A stretch of 64,000 nucleotides of DNA from Enterococcus alcedinis (GCF_014635985.1 NZ_BMDT01000001.1:93293-157292), one strand, 5' to 3'; numbered from the stretch's first letter, positions 1-9,197 are shown. The notes: generated by a model not told the origin, from the sequence alone. Made by a program: numbers and translations.

Positions 1-2
1 AT

Positions 3-98
3 GAAGATATGTTACGCACAATGATGATGTCAATGGGTCAAAAACCATCTGAGAAAAAAATTCGTCAAATGTTGCAACAAATGAAAAATCAAAACTAA
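3..98 (+). CDS. UPF0154 (YneF-like) small membrane protein, C-terminal part
   Basis: The window opens inside this gene; frame 3 encodes about 31 residues ending in a TAA stop at 96-98. The visible tail, with EDMLRTMMMSMGQKPSEKKI and a short Gln/Lys-rich end, matches from memory the conserved C-terminus of the UPF0154/YneF family of roughly 70-residue single-span membrane proteins in Firmicutes. The membrane segment lies upstream and is not visible. Function of the family is unknown to me. A hairpin terminator follows, so the ABC exporter downstream is probably a separate unit. Confidence 0.8.
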   Translation, partial: EDMLRTMMMSMGQKPSEKKIRQMLQQMKNQN

Positions 99-110
99 AG
101 AATTAAAGTG

Positions 111-138
111 AACGGGCGTTTTTTAGAGCCCGTTTTTT
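111..138 (+). terminator. Rho-independent terminator after the UPF0154 gene
   Basis: A 7-bp stem (AACGGGC at 111-117 with GCCCGTT at 128-134) is followed by a T run. Confidence 0.85.
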
Positions 139-180
139 GGTGCAATGAAGCACGCTCGTTAAAAAGTTTGGAGGAGAAAA

Positions 181-1932
181 ATGTCGATTTTTAGGAAATT
201 AGGTTGGTTTTTTAAAGAAGAAAAGAAACATTATATTATTGGAATTATTTCACTAGTCATTGTGGCAATCGTGCAACTCGTACCTCCAAAAGTCATTGGA
301 ATTATTATTGATAAAATTGCAGAAGACCGCATTGATTTAAGATCAATCTTATTGTGGGTAGGCTTACTATTATTATCCGCCATTACGCAGTATACGTTTC
401 GTTTTATTTGGCGTACAAATATTTGGGGGAGTGCTGCTCGGTTAGAACGTAGTTTACGTCGCCAACTGTTTCACCACTTCACTCAAATGGATCATTTGTT
501 TTACCAAAAGTTTCGCACGGGCGATTTGATGGCACATGCGACAAATGATTTAACTGCGATTCAAAATGTAGCAGGAGCTGGAATATTAACGTTTGCCGAC
601 TCGATGATTACAGGGGGGATGACCATTTTAGCGATGATTATTTTCGTCGATTGGCGTCTAACGTTAATCGCACTCATCCCATTACCGTTGTTAGCCGTTG
701 CGTCGCGTGTCTTAGGATCGAAACTACATGATGCTTTTAGAAGTTCGCAAGCTGCTTTTTCAGATATTAATGATAAAGCACAAGAAAGCATCACCGGCAT
801 GAAAGTGATTAAAACATTTGGACAAGAAAAAGAAGACATTGCTGAATTTAAAACAGAAGTGGATCAAGCCATTCAAAAAAATGGTCGCGTGAACTTTTTA
901 GAAGCGCTCTTTGATCCAACAATCACGATAATCATTGGTTTATCTTATGTTTTAACGATGATCATTGGTGGTCAATTTATTATGAAAGATGTTGTAACCA
1001 TTGGACAGCTAGTGACATTTGTCAGTTACATTGGCATGCTTGTTTGGCCGATGTTCGCTATTGGCCGCTTATTTAACGTCTTAGAACGTGGGAATGCTAG
1101 TTATGACCGTGTTTCAAATTTATTACGAGAAAAAACACATATTGAGGAAGCTTTTAACGCACGTAAAACACCGGCTCACGGAGCGATTCAGGTAGCGCTT
1201 GAGAAGTTTACTTACCCAAACGCCCAAGTGCCAGCTTTGGAAGGAATCCATGTCACGATTGATGAAGGCAATGTTTTAGGAATTGTCGGTAAAACGGGTT
1301 CTGGAAAAACGACTTTACTGAAATTACTGATGCGTGAATACGATCACTACGACGGGAAAATTACATTCGATCAAGATGATATCAAAGATTATACACTAGA
1401 CGCTTTGCTACAATCGATTGGTTATGTCCCTCAAGATCATTTCTTGTTTTCAATGAATATTGCGGATAACATTCGTTTCGCTAATCCAATATTGCCACAA
1501 GAAAAAGTCGAAGAAGCGGCTACATTGGCTGCAATCCATCAAGATATTGAACAATTCCCTGAAGGTTATGAAACAATGGTTGGTGAACGAGGGGTTTCGT
1601 TATCTGGCGGGCAAAAACAACGGATTTCGATTGCTAGAGCCCTAATTACTGAACCAGAGTTATTGATTCTAGATGATGCCTTATCCGCGGTAGATGCGAA
1701 AACGGAAGAAGGTATTTTATCGAGTCTTAAAGTTAGCCGTCAAAACAAAACAACGATTATTGCTGCTCACCGCCTAAGTAGCGTGATGCATGCTCAAGAA
1801 ATCTTAGTCTTGGATGAAGGGAAAATTATTGAACGTGGCACACATGAACAGTTAATCAATTCAAACGGTTGGTATCAAAAAATGTGGGAGAAACAACAGT
1901 TAGAAGCAGCGATTGAAGGAGGGGACGAATAA
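181..1932 (+). CDS. Heterodimeric ABC exporter subunit with degenerate ATP site (MdlA/YheI-like)
   Basis: This is a 583-residue half-transporter with an N-terminal six-helix exporter domain (about residues 15-310) and a C-terminal ATPase domain. Walker A GKTGSGKT is at 370-377, the canonical LSGGQ signature at 474-478, Walker B at 494-499 and the switch histidine at H530. The residue after the Walker B aspartate is Asp499 where a catalytic Glu is normal. That marks the degenerate half of BmrCD/LmrCD-type multidrug exporters. The start ATG has GGAGGAG just upstream. The stop overlaps the next start by one base (TAATG), so the partner is translationally coupled. Substrate cannot be read from sequence; drug or lipid-like export is the family expectation. 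Confidence 0.9.
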   Translation: MSIFRKLGWFFKEEKKHYIIGIISLVIVAIVQLVPPKVIGIIIDKIAEDRIDLRSILLWVGLLLLSAITQYTFRFIWRTNIWGSAARLERSLRRQLFHHFTQMDHLFYQKFRTGDLMAHATNDLTAIQNVAGAGILTFADSMITGGMTILAMIIFVDWRLTLIALIPLPLLAVASRVLGSKLHDAFRSSQAAFSDINDKAQESITGMKVIKTFGQEKEDIAEFKTEVDQAIQKNGRVNFLEALFDPTITIIIGLSYVLTMIIGGQFIMKDVVTIGQLVTFVSYIGMLVWPMFAIGRLFNVLERGNASYDRVSNLLREKTHIEEAFNARKTPAHGAIQVALEKFTYPNAQVPALEGIHVTIDEGNVLGIVGKTGSGKTTLLKLLMREYDHYDGKITFDQDDIKDYTLDALLQSIGYVPQDHFLFSMNIADNIRFANPILPQEKVEEAATLAAIHQDIEQFPEGYETMVGERGVSLSGGQKQRISIARALITEPELLILDDALSAVDAKTEEGILSSLKVSRQNKTTIIAAHRLSSVMHAQEILVLDEGKIIERGTHEQLINSNGWYQKMWEKQQLEAAIEGGDE

Positions 1933-3713
1933 TGCAAAAACAACAATCTGAATGGTCAAAATCGATGCCTTTTAAAGAGCAGTTGAAAGTCATTAAACGC
2001 TTATTTGTCTATGCAAAGCCTTTTAAAAAGACGTTTATCATTGCGATTTTGTTTGCGATGGCGTTAGCGACAATCAATGCATTCCTACCTCGAATTTTAC
2101 AAACATTAATCGATCGCTACTTGACGAATCAAACGGCGACGGTTCAAATAATTTTATTCTTTGCCATGTTGTATTTGTTAGGGACAATTTTAAAAGCCGT
2201 GATTTGGTTTTTCCAATGGTACTTATATTCTTCGGCATCGTTACGCAGTTATCAAAACATTCGTGTCAAACTGTTTGAAAAGCTCCATACATTAGGGATG
2301 CGTTATTTTGATCAAACGCCAGCCGGATCGATTGTTTCGCGTGTGTCCAATGACACAGAGACATTGTTTGAGTTTTGGCACGTCTTTTTAACCGTCTTAA
2401 CAGGTATTTTCGCGGTTATTTCATCCTTTCTGGCGATGTTTCAAATCAACTCAAAAATTGCGTTAGGTATTTTATTTTTCTTACCGATTTTAGGATTTGT
2501 CATTTGGTATTACCAACAATTTAGTTCGCGTGTTTATCGTCAAATGCGTGAAAAGCTGAGTCAGTTAAATACAAAATTGAATGAATCGATTTCAGGGATG
2601 CAAATTATTCAACAATTTCGTCAAGAAAAACGGTTTGTTAAAGAGTTTGAAGCGACGAATGATGAATATTTAGCTACGCGTTATGCGATGATTAAGATGA
2701 ACTCTTTGCTTTTAGGGCCAATCATTAGTCTGCTTTATACGTTTGCTTTAGGTTTTGCTTTGACTGCTTTTGGGTTTAACGCATTAAAGTCACCGATTGA
2801 AGTTGGTTTAATCTACGCTTTTGCCACATATGTTCAAGCGTTCTTTAACCCTATGACACAAATGATGGATTTCTTGAGTACCTTTACCGATGGTGTGGTC
2901 GCAGGAAGCCGCGTGCTAAGAATTATTGACGAAACAGAATACACACCACAGCAAAACCCAGGAGCGAATGCTGAAATTGTACAAGGAAAAATTGAGTTTC
3001 GTAATGTGACGTTTTCATATGATGGTAAAAACAACGTCTTAAACAACATTTCCTTTGTTGCGAACCCAGGTGAAACGGTCGCTTTAGTCGGGCATACCGG
3101 AAGTGGTAAGAGTTCCATTATCAATGTCTTGATGCGTTTTTATGAATTTGGTCAAGGTCAAATTTTAATTGATGATCAAGATATTCGTGACTTCTCATTG
3201 GAAGAGCTACGTCAAAAAATGGGACTTGTTTTACAAGACGCTTTTATGTTTTATGGCAATATTGCGGATAACATTCGTTTATTGAATAAAGAGATTAGTG
3301 ATGAAGCGGTCGTTGAGGCAGCCAAATTTGTTCAAGCCGATCGTTTTATTGAAAGTCTACCAGGAACATACCATGCGAAGGTTATTGAGCGTGGGGCGAG
3401 CTATTCAAGTGGGCAACGTCAATTAATTTCATTTGCTCGTACGATGGTAACCAATCCGAAAATCTTAGTCTTGGATGAAGCGACAGCGAATATTGATACT
3501 GAAACCGAAAGTCTGATTCAATTAGGCCTAGCCAATATGCGTCAAGGTCGAACAACAATTGCTATTGCTCATCGATTATCAACGATTCGTGATGCGAATA
3601 CGATTTTAGTTTTAGACAAAGGAAACATTGTTGAAAAAGGGACACATGATGAGTTGCTTCAAGTTGATGGTTTATATGCTGCGATGTATAAATTGCAAAG
3701 TAGTGAAGTCTAA
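1932..3713 (+). CDS. Heterodimeric ABC exporter subunit with catalytic Glu (MdlB/YheH-like)
   Basis: This 593-residue half-transporter is the partner of the upstream gene. The exporter membrane domain covers about residues 30-330. Walker A GHTGSGKS is at 387-394, Walker B ends in LDE with catalytic E516, and the switch histidine is H547. Its signature is SYSSGQ (490-495) instead of LSGGQ. In a dimer this weak signature would face the Asp499 site of the partner, giving one consensus and one degenerate ATP site, the known layout of asymmetric exporters. It shares a one-base stop/start overlap with the first subunit, and a strong bidirectional terminator follows. Confidence 0.9.
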   Translation: MQKQQSEWSKSMPFKEQLKVIKRLFVYAKPFKKTFIIAILFAMALATINAFLPRILQTLIDRYLTNQTATVQIILFFAMLYLLGTILKAVIWFFQWYLYSSASLRSYQNIRVKLFEKLHTLGMRYFDQTPAGSIVSRVSNDTETLFEFWHVFLTVLTGIFAVISSFLAMFQINSKIALGILFFLPILGFVIWYYQQFSSRVYRQMREKLSQLNTKLNESISGMQIIQQFRQEKRFVKEFEATNDEYLATRYAMIKMNSLLLGPIISLLYTFALGFALTAFGFNALKSPIEVGLIYAFATYVQAFFNPMTQMMDFLSTFTDGVVAGSRVLRIIDETEYTPQQNPGANAEIVQGKIEFRNVTFSYDGKNNVLNNISFVANPGETVALVGHTGSGKSSIINVLMRFYEFGQGQILIDDQDIRDFSLEELRQKMGLVLQDAFMFYGNIADNIRLLNKEISDEAVVEAAKFVQADRFIESLPGTYHAKVIERGASYSSGQRQLISFARTMVTNPKILVLDEATANIDTETESLIQLGLANMRQGRTTIAIAHRLSTIRDANTILVLDKGNIVEKGTHDELLQVDGLYAAMYKLQSSEV

Positions 3714-3728
3714 ATTACAGGAAATTCA

Positions 3729-3780
3729 AACAGGCACGTTACACGGGTGAGTTTTTCACCTTCGTAACGTGCCTGTTTTA
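3729..3780. terminator. Bidirectional terminator between ABC exporter and peroxidase genes
   Basis: A 14-bp stem (3729-3742 with 3764-3777), plus an inner GGTGA/TCACC stem, is followed by a T-rich stretch on the plus strand. The converging minus-strand gene ends at 3805, so it may serve both. Confidence 0.85.
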
Positions 3781-3804
3781 TTTAGTAAAGAGGGGCAGCT
3801 TTAA

Positions 3805-4287
3805 TTATTGATTTTTAGCTAACAAATCTTTAATGGTTGGTAACATTTTGTTTGGTTCATCTTTTGGTGCAAAACGCGCGACGACTTGGCCTTCTTGATC
3901 AATGATAAATTTCGTGAAATTCCATTTTATTTCATCATTTAAAAAACCGGGTGCTTGTTTTTTTAAGTATTTATACAAAGGATCAGCCTCTTCACCATTA
4001 ACAACTGTTAACTCATGCATTGGGAAAGTCACGCCGTAAGTTAAGCGACAAGCTTCGGCAGCTTCGGTCCCGGTGGCAAGTTCTTGTTTGAATTGGTTGG
4101 AAGGAAAGCCTAAAATGATTAAACCTTGTTCTTTGTACGCTTCGTAAATAGCTTCAAGCTCTTCAAATTGTGGTGTTAGACCACATTTAGTTGCGGTATT
4201 GACGATAATGATGACCTTTCCCCGATAGTTATCTAATGGATAGGTTTGACCATTTTCAAGTGTAGCATTGAATGGATAAATTGACAT
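3805..4287 (-). CDS. Thiol (2-Cys type) glutathione peroxidase
   Basis: The 160-residue protein has the glutathione peroxidase fold signatures: NTATKCGLTPQ with the peroxidatic Cys at C35, GFPSNQF with Gln65, and the KWNFTKF motif carrying the active-site Trp and Asn. The peroxidatic residue is cysteine, not selenocysteine. A second cysteine, C80, precedes YGVTFP at the place where thioredoxin-dependent members carry the resolving cysteine. It therefore probably reduces hydroperoxides using thioredoxin rather than glutathione (inference). An AGGAG site lies upstream. The thioredoxin reductase gene is about 1.6 kb away in the opposite direction. Confidence 0.9.
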   Translation of the reverse strand: MSIYPFNATLENGQTYPLDNYRGKVIIIVNTATKCGLTPQFEELEAIYEAYKEQGLIILGFPSNQFKQELATGTEAAEACRLTYGVTFPMHELTVVNGEEADPLYKYLKKQAPGFLNDEIKWNFTKFIIDQEGQVVARFAPKDEPNKMLPTIKDLLAKNQ

Positions 4288-4339
4288 GTTTAATTCAGCT
4301 CCTTTTGTCTAAGTATACGCAATAATTAAAAAAGTTAAC

Positions 4340-4371
4340 AAAAAAACGACTTGGCTCGATTGAACCAAGTC
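4340..4371 (-). terminator. Terminator of the MATE gene
   Basis: A 7-bp stem (4348-4354 with 4365-4371) lies directly after the MATE stop codon. It is followed on the minus strand by a run of T. Confidence 0.75.
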
Positions 4372-4378
4372 ATTTTTA

Positions 4379-5758
4379 TCAAGCAGGGGTTTCTTCAAGT
4401 GTTGCGGATTGATGAATAACGGCTTTACTTTTCCAGATACCTGAACGCCAACGCCGAATCATCAAGTAGGCTCGTAAGGCTTCGTCAATTGCGTAGGCAA
4501 TCCAAACACCAACTAACCCCATCCCAGCCCAAATCGCTAGAGAATACGAGAAGGGTAAACTAATCACCCATAAAACGAGAATACTACAGAAGAGAGGGAA
4601 CTTGACGTCACCACTGGCATTTAAGGAACCAACTAGAATCATGTTAATGGCGCGCATTGTTTCTAGAACAATTTCAACTAAGAAGACTTCGCGAGCAATT
4701 TTAATCACGTCGCTATTTGAAGTGAAAATACCCATGATTGGTTCAATAAAAATAAAGGTTATAATACAAATAAATAATGTGACGCTGACACCAATAATCG
4801 TTGTTCGCATGCCACGATTGGAGGCACGATCAAATTCACCAGCTCCGACATTTCGGCCAATCATGATTTGATTGCCTTGGCTAATCGCGGAAGCAATTAA
4901 GTAAACAAATTGGGTAATGGCACTAATATACGATTTAGCAATTAAAACACTGGATCCAAGTGAGGCAACGATCATCGTCACGACAACTTGGGCACCTTGA
5001 TAAGACAAGGATTCACCAGATGATGGTAAGCCATAAGTTAAAATAGCCTTTAAAATAGGTAGAGATATTTTTTTGATACGTAAAGATAATACAGAGAAGC
5101 CAATGTAGCGTTTTAACAAGAAAATCGAAATAATTAGGCCAATACAATTACCAAAAACACTGGAGTAAGCGAGTCCTGTAACACCAAAACTTGGTAATCC
5201 AAAAGGTTGATATAAGACAAAATAGTTACCAACGACAGATAAAATACTGGCGGACATCGGTACTAGCAAAGCAGGAGCGGTATGGCCGTGGGTCCGTAAA
5301 ATCGCGATGATAACCGCCGTCAATGCGGAAATAATTAGACTACCACCAAAAATTTGTAAGTAGTTCTTCCCGATAGCGATGAGCTCGGCATCTAAATTCA
5401 TAAATGCTAATAAGTATTCAGAGAAAAATAAAAAGAATAAACTAATGATAAGACCAATTGCAAGTGAGCCAAACAAAGCAGTGTTAATTACATTTTTAAT
5501 TTCATGTTGTCGTTTTGCGCCGATGTACTGGGCGATAATAATTTGGGTACCGATGGTGATAAAACCGTAGACAAAGACCATTAAGTTTAATAATTGATTG
5601 GCGGCCCCAACTGAAGCCACGGCCGGTTCGGAGTAGTGTGAAATCATCCAAACGTTGATGTTACCGATTACAACTCGTAAAAACAGTTCTACGAAAATCG
5701 GCCAACTTAGAAAGATTAACTCACGATCCGAAATCGTAAGTATTTTTTTGCTTGCCAA
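4379..5758 (-). CDS. MATE family efflux transporter
   Basis: The 459-residue protein has about twelve hydrophobic helices in two repeats, typical of the multidrug and toxin extrusion family, cation/drug antiporters of the cytoplasmic membrane. The N-terminal half contains WMISHYSEPAVASVGAANQ, a classic MATE helix-1/2 region. Translation appears to start at TTG (minus strand, 5758), with GAGAGGG seven bases upstream; no suitably placed ATG exists. It is transcribed divergently from trxB and has its own terminator. The substrate is not predictable. Confidence 0.88.
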   Translation of the reverse strand: MASKKILTISDRELIFLSWPIFVELFLRVVIGNINVWMISHYSEPAVASVGAANQLLNLMVFVYGFITIGTQIIIAQYIGAKRQHEIKNVINTALFGSLAIGLIISLFFLFFSEYLLAFMNLDAELIAIGKNYLQIFGGSLIISALTAVIIAILRTHGHTAPALLVPMSASILSVVGNYFVLYQPFGLPSFGVTGLAYSSVFGNCIGLIISIFLLKRYIGFSVLSLRIKKISLPILKAILTYGLPSSGESLSYQGAQVVVTMIVASLGSSVLIAKSYISAITQFVYLIASAISQGNQIMIGRNVGAGEFDRASNRGMRTTIIGVSVTLFICIITFIFIEPIMGIFTSNSDVIKIAREVFLVEIVLETMRAINMILVGSLNASGDVKFPLFCSILVLWVISLPFSYSLAIWAGMGLVGVWIAYAIDEALRAYLMIRRWRSGIWKSKAVIHQSATLEETPA

Positions 5759-5933
5759 AACGAACGCCCTCTCTTATAGTTATTATTTGTAATGTCTTGG
5801 CAATTCTACAAGATTCATTCAAAAAGTCAAGCACTTTTGAACGGCAAAACAATCCTAAGCAGAATATTAGACAGATGATTAGGAATGGCATAAATTGTAG
5901 AGTAGTTAGATGATGGAAAGGAAGTCATTTGTT

Positions 5934-6848
5934 ATGTTAGATGTAATTGTAATTGGAGCAGGTCCTGCTGGAATGACCGCAGCGCTTTATGCTTCACGTT
6001 CAAATTTATCCGTATTATTATTGGAAAGAGGTGCACCAGGTGGGCAACTAAATAATACAGCAGAGGTTGAAAACTATCCAGGATTTGATCGAATTATGGG
6101 TCCAGATTTAGCCGAGAAGATGTATGCGCCGTTAGAAAAATTCGGGACGCAACACGCCTACGGAATTGTTCAAAGCCTAAAAGATCAAGGCGATTATAAA
6201 GAGGTTTCGACGGACAGTGAGACGTTCAAAGCCAAAACAGTTATTATTGCAACCGGTTGTGAGCACCGTCAACTAGGTGTTAAAGGTGAACACGAATTTG
6301 CAGGCCGCGGGGTTTCCTACTGTGCTGTTTGTGATGGTGCATTTTTCCGTAACCGTAAATTATTAGTCATTGGTGGTGGGGATTCGGCTGTTGAAGAGGC
6401 TATCTTCTTAACACAATTTGCCGAGGAAGTCGTGATTGTGCACCGTCGTGATGAATTACGTGCGCAAAAAGTTATCCAAGATCGTGCTTTTGCGAACCCT
6501 AAAATTTCATTCATCTGGGATTCGGTAGTCGAAGAAATTGTTGGCGATAATATGATGATGACTGGCGCGATTATTCGTAACGTTAAAACAGAAGCTGTTC
6601 ATGAAGAAAAAGCTGGAGGAATCTTTATCTATGTTGGTTTAGATCCTTTAACTGAAGCATTCAAAGGCAACGGCATTACAAATGAAGACGGTTGGGTTGT
6701 CACCGACGATGAGATGCGTACAGCGATTCCGGGCGTTTATGCAGTTGGAGACGTACGTGATAAGACTTTGCGTCAAATTACTACGGCAGTCGGCGATGGC
6801 AGTATCGCTGGACAACAAGCATTTGCTTATATAGAAGAACAAAAATAA
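5934..6848 (+). CDS. trxB: Thioredoxin reductase
   Basis: This FAD- and NADPH-dependent flavoprotein reduces thioredoxin in the cytosol. The chosen start (304 residues) is the third in-frame ATG, because AAAGGAAG at 5917-5924 is well spaced for it and the family begins just before the FAD-binding GAGPAG. The redox-active CAVC pair is at C130 and C133, and the NADPH-binding GGGDSA motif begins at residue 147. The C-terminal FAD-contact motif AVGDVRDKTLRQ is intact. It stands alone, divergent from the MATE gene, with a terminator behind it. It probably supplies electrons to the thiol peroxidase at 3.8 kb through thioredoxin (inference). Confidence 0.95.
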   Translation: MLDVIVIGAGPAGMTAALYASRSNLSVLLLERGAPGGQLNNTAEVENYPGFDRIMGPDLAEKMYAPLEKFGTQHAYGIVQSLKDQGDYKEVSTDSETFKAKTVIIATGCEHRQLGVKGEHEFAGRGVSYCAVCDGAFFRNRKLLVIGGGDSAVEEAIFLTQFAEEVVIVHRRDELRAQKVIQDRAFANPKISFIWDSVVEEIVGDNMMMTGAIIRNVKTEAVHEEKAGGIFIYVGLDPLTEAFKGNGITNEDGWVVTDDEMRTAIPGVYAVGDVRDKTLRQITTAVGDGSIAGQQAFAYIEEQK

Positions 6849-6902
6849 AGTCATTCGAAAAAGCAGATTTTTGATGTGGATGGATCAAAAAATACTCATT
6901 TT

Positions 6903-6940
6903 AAAAAAAGAGGCGTGACATCTGTCAGGGCCTCTTTTTT
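6903..6940 (+). terminator. Terminator after trxB
   Basis: A purine-rich arm AAAAAAGAGGC pairs with GCCTCTTTTTT. An inner TGACA/TGTCA helix adds to the stem, and the T tract is built into the 3' arm. Confidence 0.85.
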
Positions 6941-7056
6941 GAGCTGCTCAAGTATAGCAAATAACCAATCAAGAGATAAAATCCTGTGAAGTGGTTGTTG
7001 CATATAAATATTTGCACGAAGAAACACGTCAAGCGCTTTTCGTACTAAGGTAATAA

Positions 7057-7065
7057 TGGTATACT
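7057..7065 (+). promoter_or_regulatory. Extended -10 promoter for pgm
   Basis: TGGTATACT has the TGn extension next to a near-consensus -10 hexamer, 38 bases before the pgm start. No good -35 box is visible. Confidence 0.5.
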
Positions 7066-7103
7066 AAGCCAAAGTGAGACATTTTTTGAAAGAGGGGATT
7101 CAA

Positions 7104-8840
7104 ATGACATCTTGGATGAATACATATGAACAATGGGCAAACTTTGCCGATTTAGAAGATAATTTAAAGGGACAATTAAAACAGTTAGCAAACGAGCCAG
7201 TAACGCTAGAAGATGCTTTCTATGCACCTTTAGAATTTGGAACAGCAGGGATGCGTGGTATTTTAGGACCAGGAATTAATCGAATGAATATTTATACGAT
7301 TCGTCAAGCGACAGAAGGTTTGGCTCGTTTTATGGAAACGCAAGATGAGGCGACGAAAAAACGTGGTGTGGCGATTGCTTTTGATTCACGTCATTTTTCA
7401 CGTGAGTTTGCTTTAGAAGCAGCTCGCACGCTCGCGCAACATGACATTCCTTCCTTCGTCTTTGAGAGTCTGCGACCGACGCCAGAACTATCTTTTGCTG
7501 TCCGTCATTTAAATACGTTTACTGGAATTATGATTACGGCATCGCATAATCCGGCTGAATATAACGGCTATAAGATTTATGGCGAGGACGGTGGGCAAAT
7601 GCCACCTGCTGACGCGGAGGCTGTGACACGTTTTGTGCGTGGAGTGGAAAACTCGTTAGAAATTCCAGTCTTAAGCGAAGATGAGGCATTGGCTAAAAAA
7701 CTGATTACATTTATTGGTGAAGAAGTCGATCAAGCGTATCTAGAAGAAGTAAAAACGGTCACGATTAACCAAGCGCTAATCGATGAAATGGGCGATGATT
7801 TAAAATTGGTTTACACACCATTACATGGTGCAGGAAAAATGTTAGGTGAACGCGCTTTAAAACAAGCCGGCTTTAAAAAATTTGTAATTGAACCTAGTCA
7901 AGGACAACCCGATCCGAATTTCAGTACAGTGAAGTCGCCGAATCCTGAAGAAGCATCGGCTTTTGAATATGCGATTCGTTTAGGCGAAGCAGAAGGCGCG
8001 GACTTACTTATTGCTACCGACCCAGATGCAGACCGTTTAGGCGCTGCGATTCGCATGCCAGATGGTCAATATCAAGTGTTAAGCGGTAACCAAATCGGTG
8101 CCATCTTAATCCATTACATCTTAGAAGCGCATCGCTCAGCAGGGACGCTACCAGCCAATGCGGCGGTTCTGAAATCAATTGTTTCAAGTGAACTACCAAC
8201 AGCGATTGCTGAAAGTTATGGCGTGAAAATGTTAGACGTTTTAACGGGTTTTAAATTTATTGCAGAAAAAATTCAACAGTTTGAAGAAGACCATTCTCAA
8301 ACCTTTATGTTTGGTTTTGAGGAAAGTTATGGATATCTTGTTAAGCCGTTTGTCCGTGACAAAGATGCGATTCAAGCGCTTGTTTTATTTGCAGAAGTTG
8401 CCGCTTACTATAAAAAACAAGGTCAAACCTTGTTTGATGCCTTACAATTAATCTTTGAACAGTATGGCTATTTTTCGGAAAAGACCATTTCAGTAACAAT
8501 GAGTGGACAAGAAGGAACGGCTCAAATTGCACGCTTAATGAAAACGTTCCGTGAAAAAAAACCGACCGAATTCGCACGTGTAGCGGTTATTGAAACAGAA
8601 GATTTTAAAGAATTGACTAAAACAACAGCGGGCGGAGAAGTTGAGCACTTGACAACACCACCATCAGATGTTTTAAAATACGTTTTAGCAGATGAGAGTT
8701 GGATTGCAGTACGTCCTTCGGGAACGGAACCAAAAATCAAATTTTATATCGGCGTGAAAGGTGACAGTCAAGCAGAAGCAAATGCTAAAATTGTCGCTTT
8801 AGAAGCTGCAATCAATGAAATCACTGTAGCAGCAGAATAA
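7104..8840 (+). CDS. pgcA: Alpha-phosphoglucomutase / phosphomannomutase family (PgcA-like)
   Basis: This 578-residue enzyme interconverts glucose-1-P and glucose-6-P, feeding UDP-glucose for glycolipids and cell-wall sugars. It closely resembles Bacillus PgcA over its whole length from memory. The phosphoserine motif TASHNP has Ser147, the Mg loop DPDADRLG is at 306-313, GFEESYG is the sugar-binding loop, and RPSGTEPK near the C-terminus is the phosphate-binding loop. I moved the start 30 bases inside the longest frame because GAGGGG sits properly before ATG 7104 and homologues begin MTW/MTS there. A terminator follows at once. Confidence 0.93.
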   Translation: MTSWMNTYEQWANFADLEDNLKGQLKQLANEPVTLEDAFYAPLEFGTAGMRGILGPGINRMNIYTIRQATEGLARFMETQDEATKKRGVAIAFDSRHFSREFALEAARTLAQHDIPSFVFESLRPTPELSFAVRHLNTFTGIMITASHNPAEYNGYKIYGEDGGQMPPADAEAVTRFVRGVENSLEIPVLSEDEALAKKLITFIGEEVDQAYLEEVKTVTINQALIDEMGDDLKLVYTPLHGAGKMLGERALKQAGFKKFVIEPSQGQPDPNFSTVKSPNPEEASAFEYAIRLGEAEGADLLIATDPDADRLGAAIRMPDGQYQVLSGNQIGAILIHYILEAHRSAGTLPANAAVLKSIVSSELPTAIAESYGVKMLDVLTGFKFIAEKIQQFEEDHSQTFMFGFEESYGYLVKPFVRDKDAIQALVLFAEVAAYYKKQGQTLFDALQLIFEQYGYFSEKTISVTMSGQEGTAQIARLMKTFREKKPTEFARVAVIETEDFKELTKTTAGGEVEHLTTPPSDVLKYVLADESWIAVRPSGTEPKIKFYIGVKGDSQAEANAKIVALEAAINEITVAAE

Positions 8841-8855
8841 TTGAGTTTAAAAAAT

Positions 8856-8880
8856 AAGAGGGATGATTCTCCCTCTTGTT
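8856..8880 (+). terminator. Terminator between pgm and the ArsR-type gene
   Basis: An 8-bp stem AAGAGGGA/TCCCTCTT with a 6-base loop is followed by GTTTTT. It ends only about 16 bases before the next start codon. Confidence 0.8.
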
Positions 8881-8896
8881 TTTCATGGAGGGCGCT

Positions 8897-9190
8897 ATGG
8901 AGAAATTACCAACACTTCAAGAAATGGAGCAGATTAGTCGTATTTTTAAATTGTTAAGTGATAAAACACGACTGAAAATTTTGTTAGCACTTGAAAAAGG
9001 TGAGCGAAATGTCACTTCTATTGCGGAAATTGTGAATATGGAACAATCTGCTGTTTCTCATCAATTAAAATTATTGCGAGAAAACCGGATGGTTCGGTCA
9101 CGCAGAGAAGGAAAAACGATTTATTACCAGCTTGATGATGATCATGTTTTTGATATTTTAGAACAAACTCTCGAACATATTCGTCATTAA
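8897..9190 (+). CDS. ArsR/SmtB family metal-sensing repressor, CzrA-like
   Basis: A 97-residue winged-helix DNA-binding protein. GGAGGG at 8887-8892 fixes the start at 8897 rather than further upstream. The recognition helix lies in EQSAVSHQLKLLRENRMV. The last helix carries Asp81, His83, His94 and His97 in the D-x-H-(10)-H-x-x-H spacing of the alpha-5 metal site in the zinc/cobalt sensors CzrA and SmtB, and no alpha-3 cysteine motif is visible. Zinc or cobalt sensing is therefore likely (inference). There is no metal efflux gene next to it. It starts right behind the pgm terminator with no room for a promoter, so it depends on read-through or on a promoter inside pgm. Confidence 0.85.
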   Translation: MEKLPTLQEMEQISRIFKLLSDKTRLKILLALEKGERNVTSIAEIVNMEQSAVSHQLKLLRENRMVRSRREGKTIYYQLDDDHVFDILEQTLEHIRH

Positions 9191-9197
9191 AATGAAT

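Noticed and set aside
3805-4287. Selenocysteine glutathione peroxidase
   Set aside because: The active-site codon encodes cysteine and there is no in-frame TGA.
7029-7044. Possible catabolite repression site (AAGCGCTT core) upstream of pgm
   Set aside because: Only the core matches; the outer positions of the cre consensus do not.
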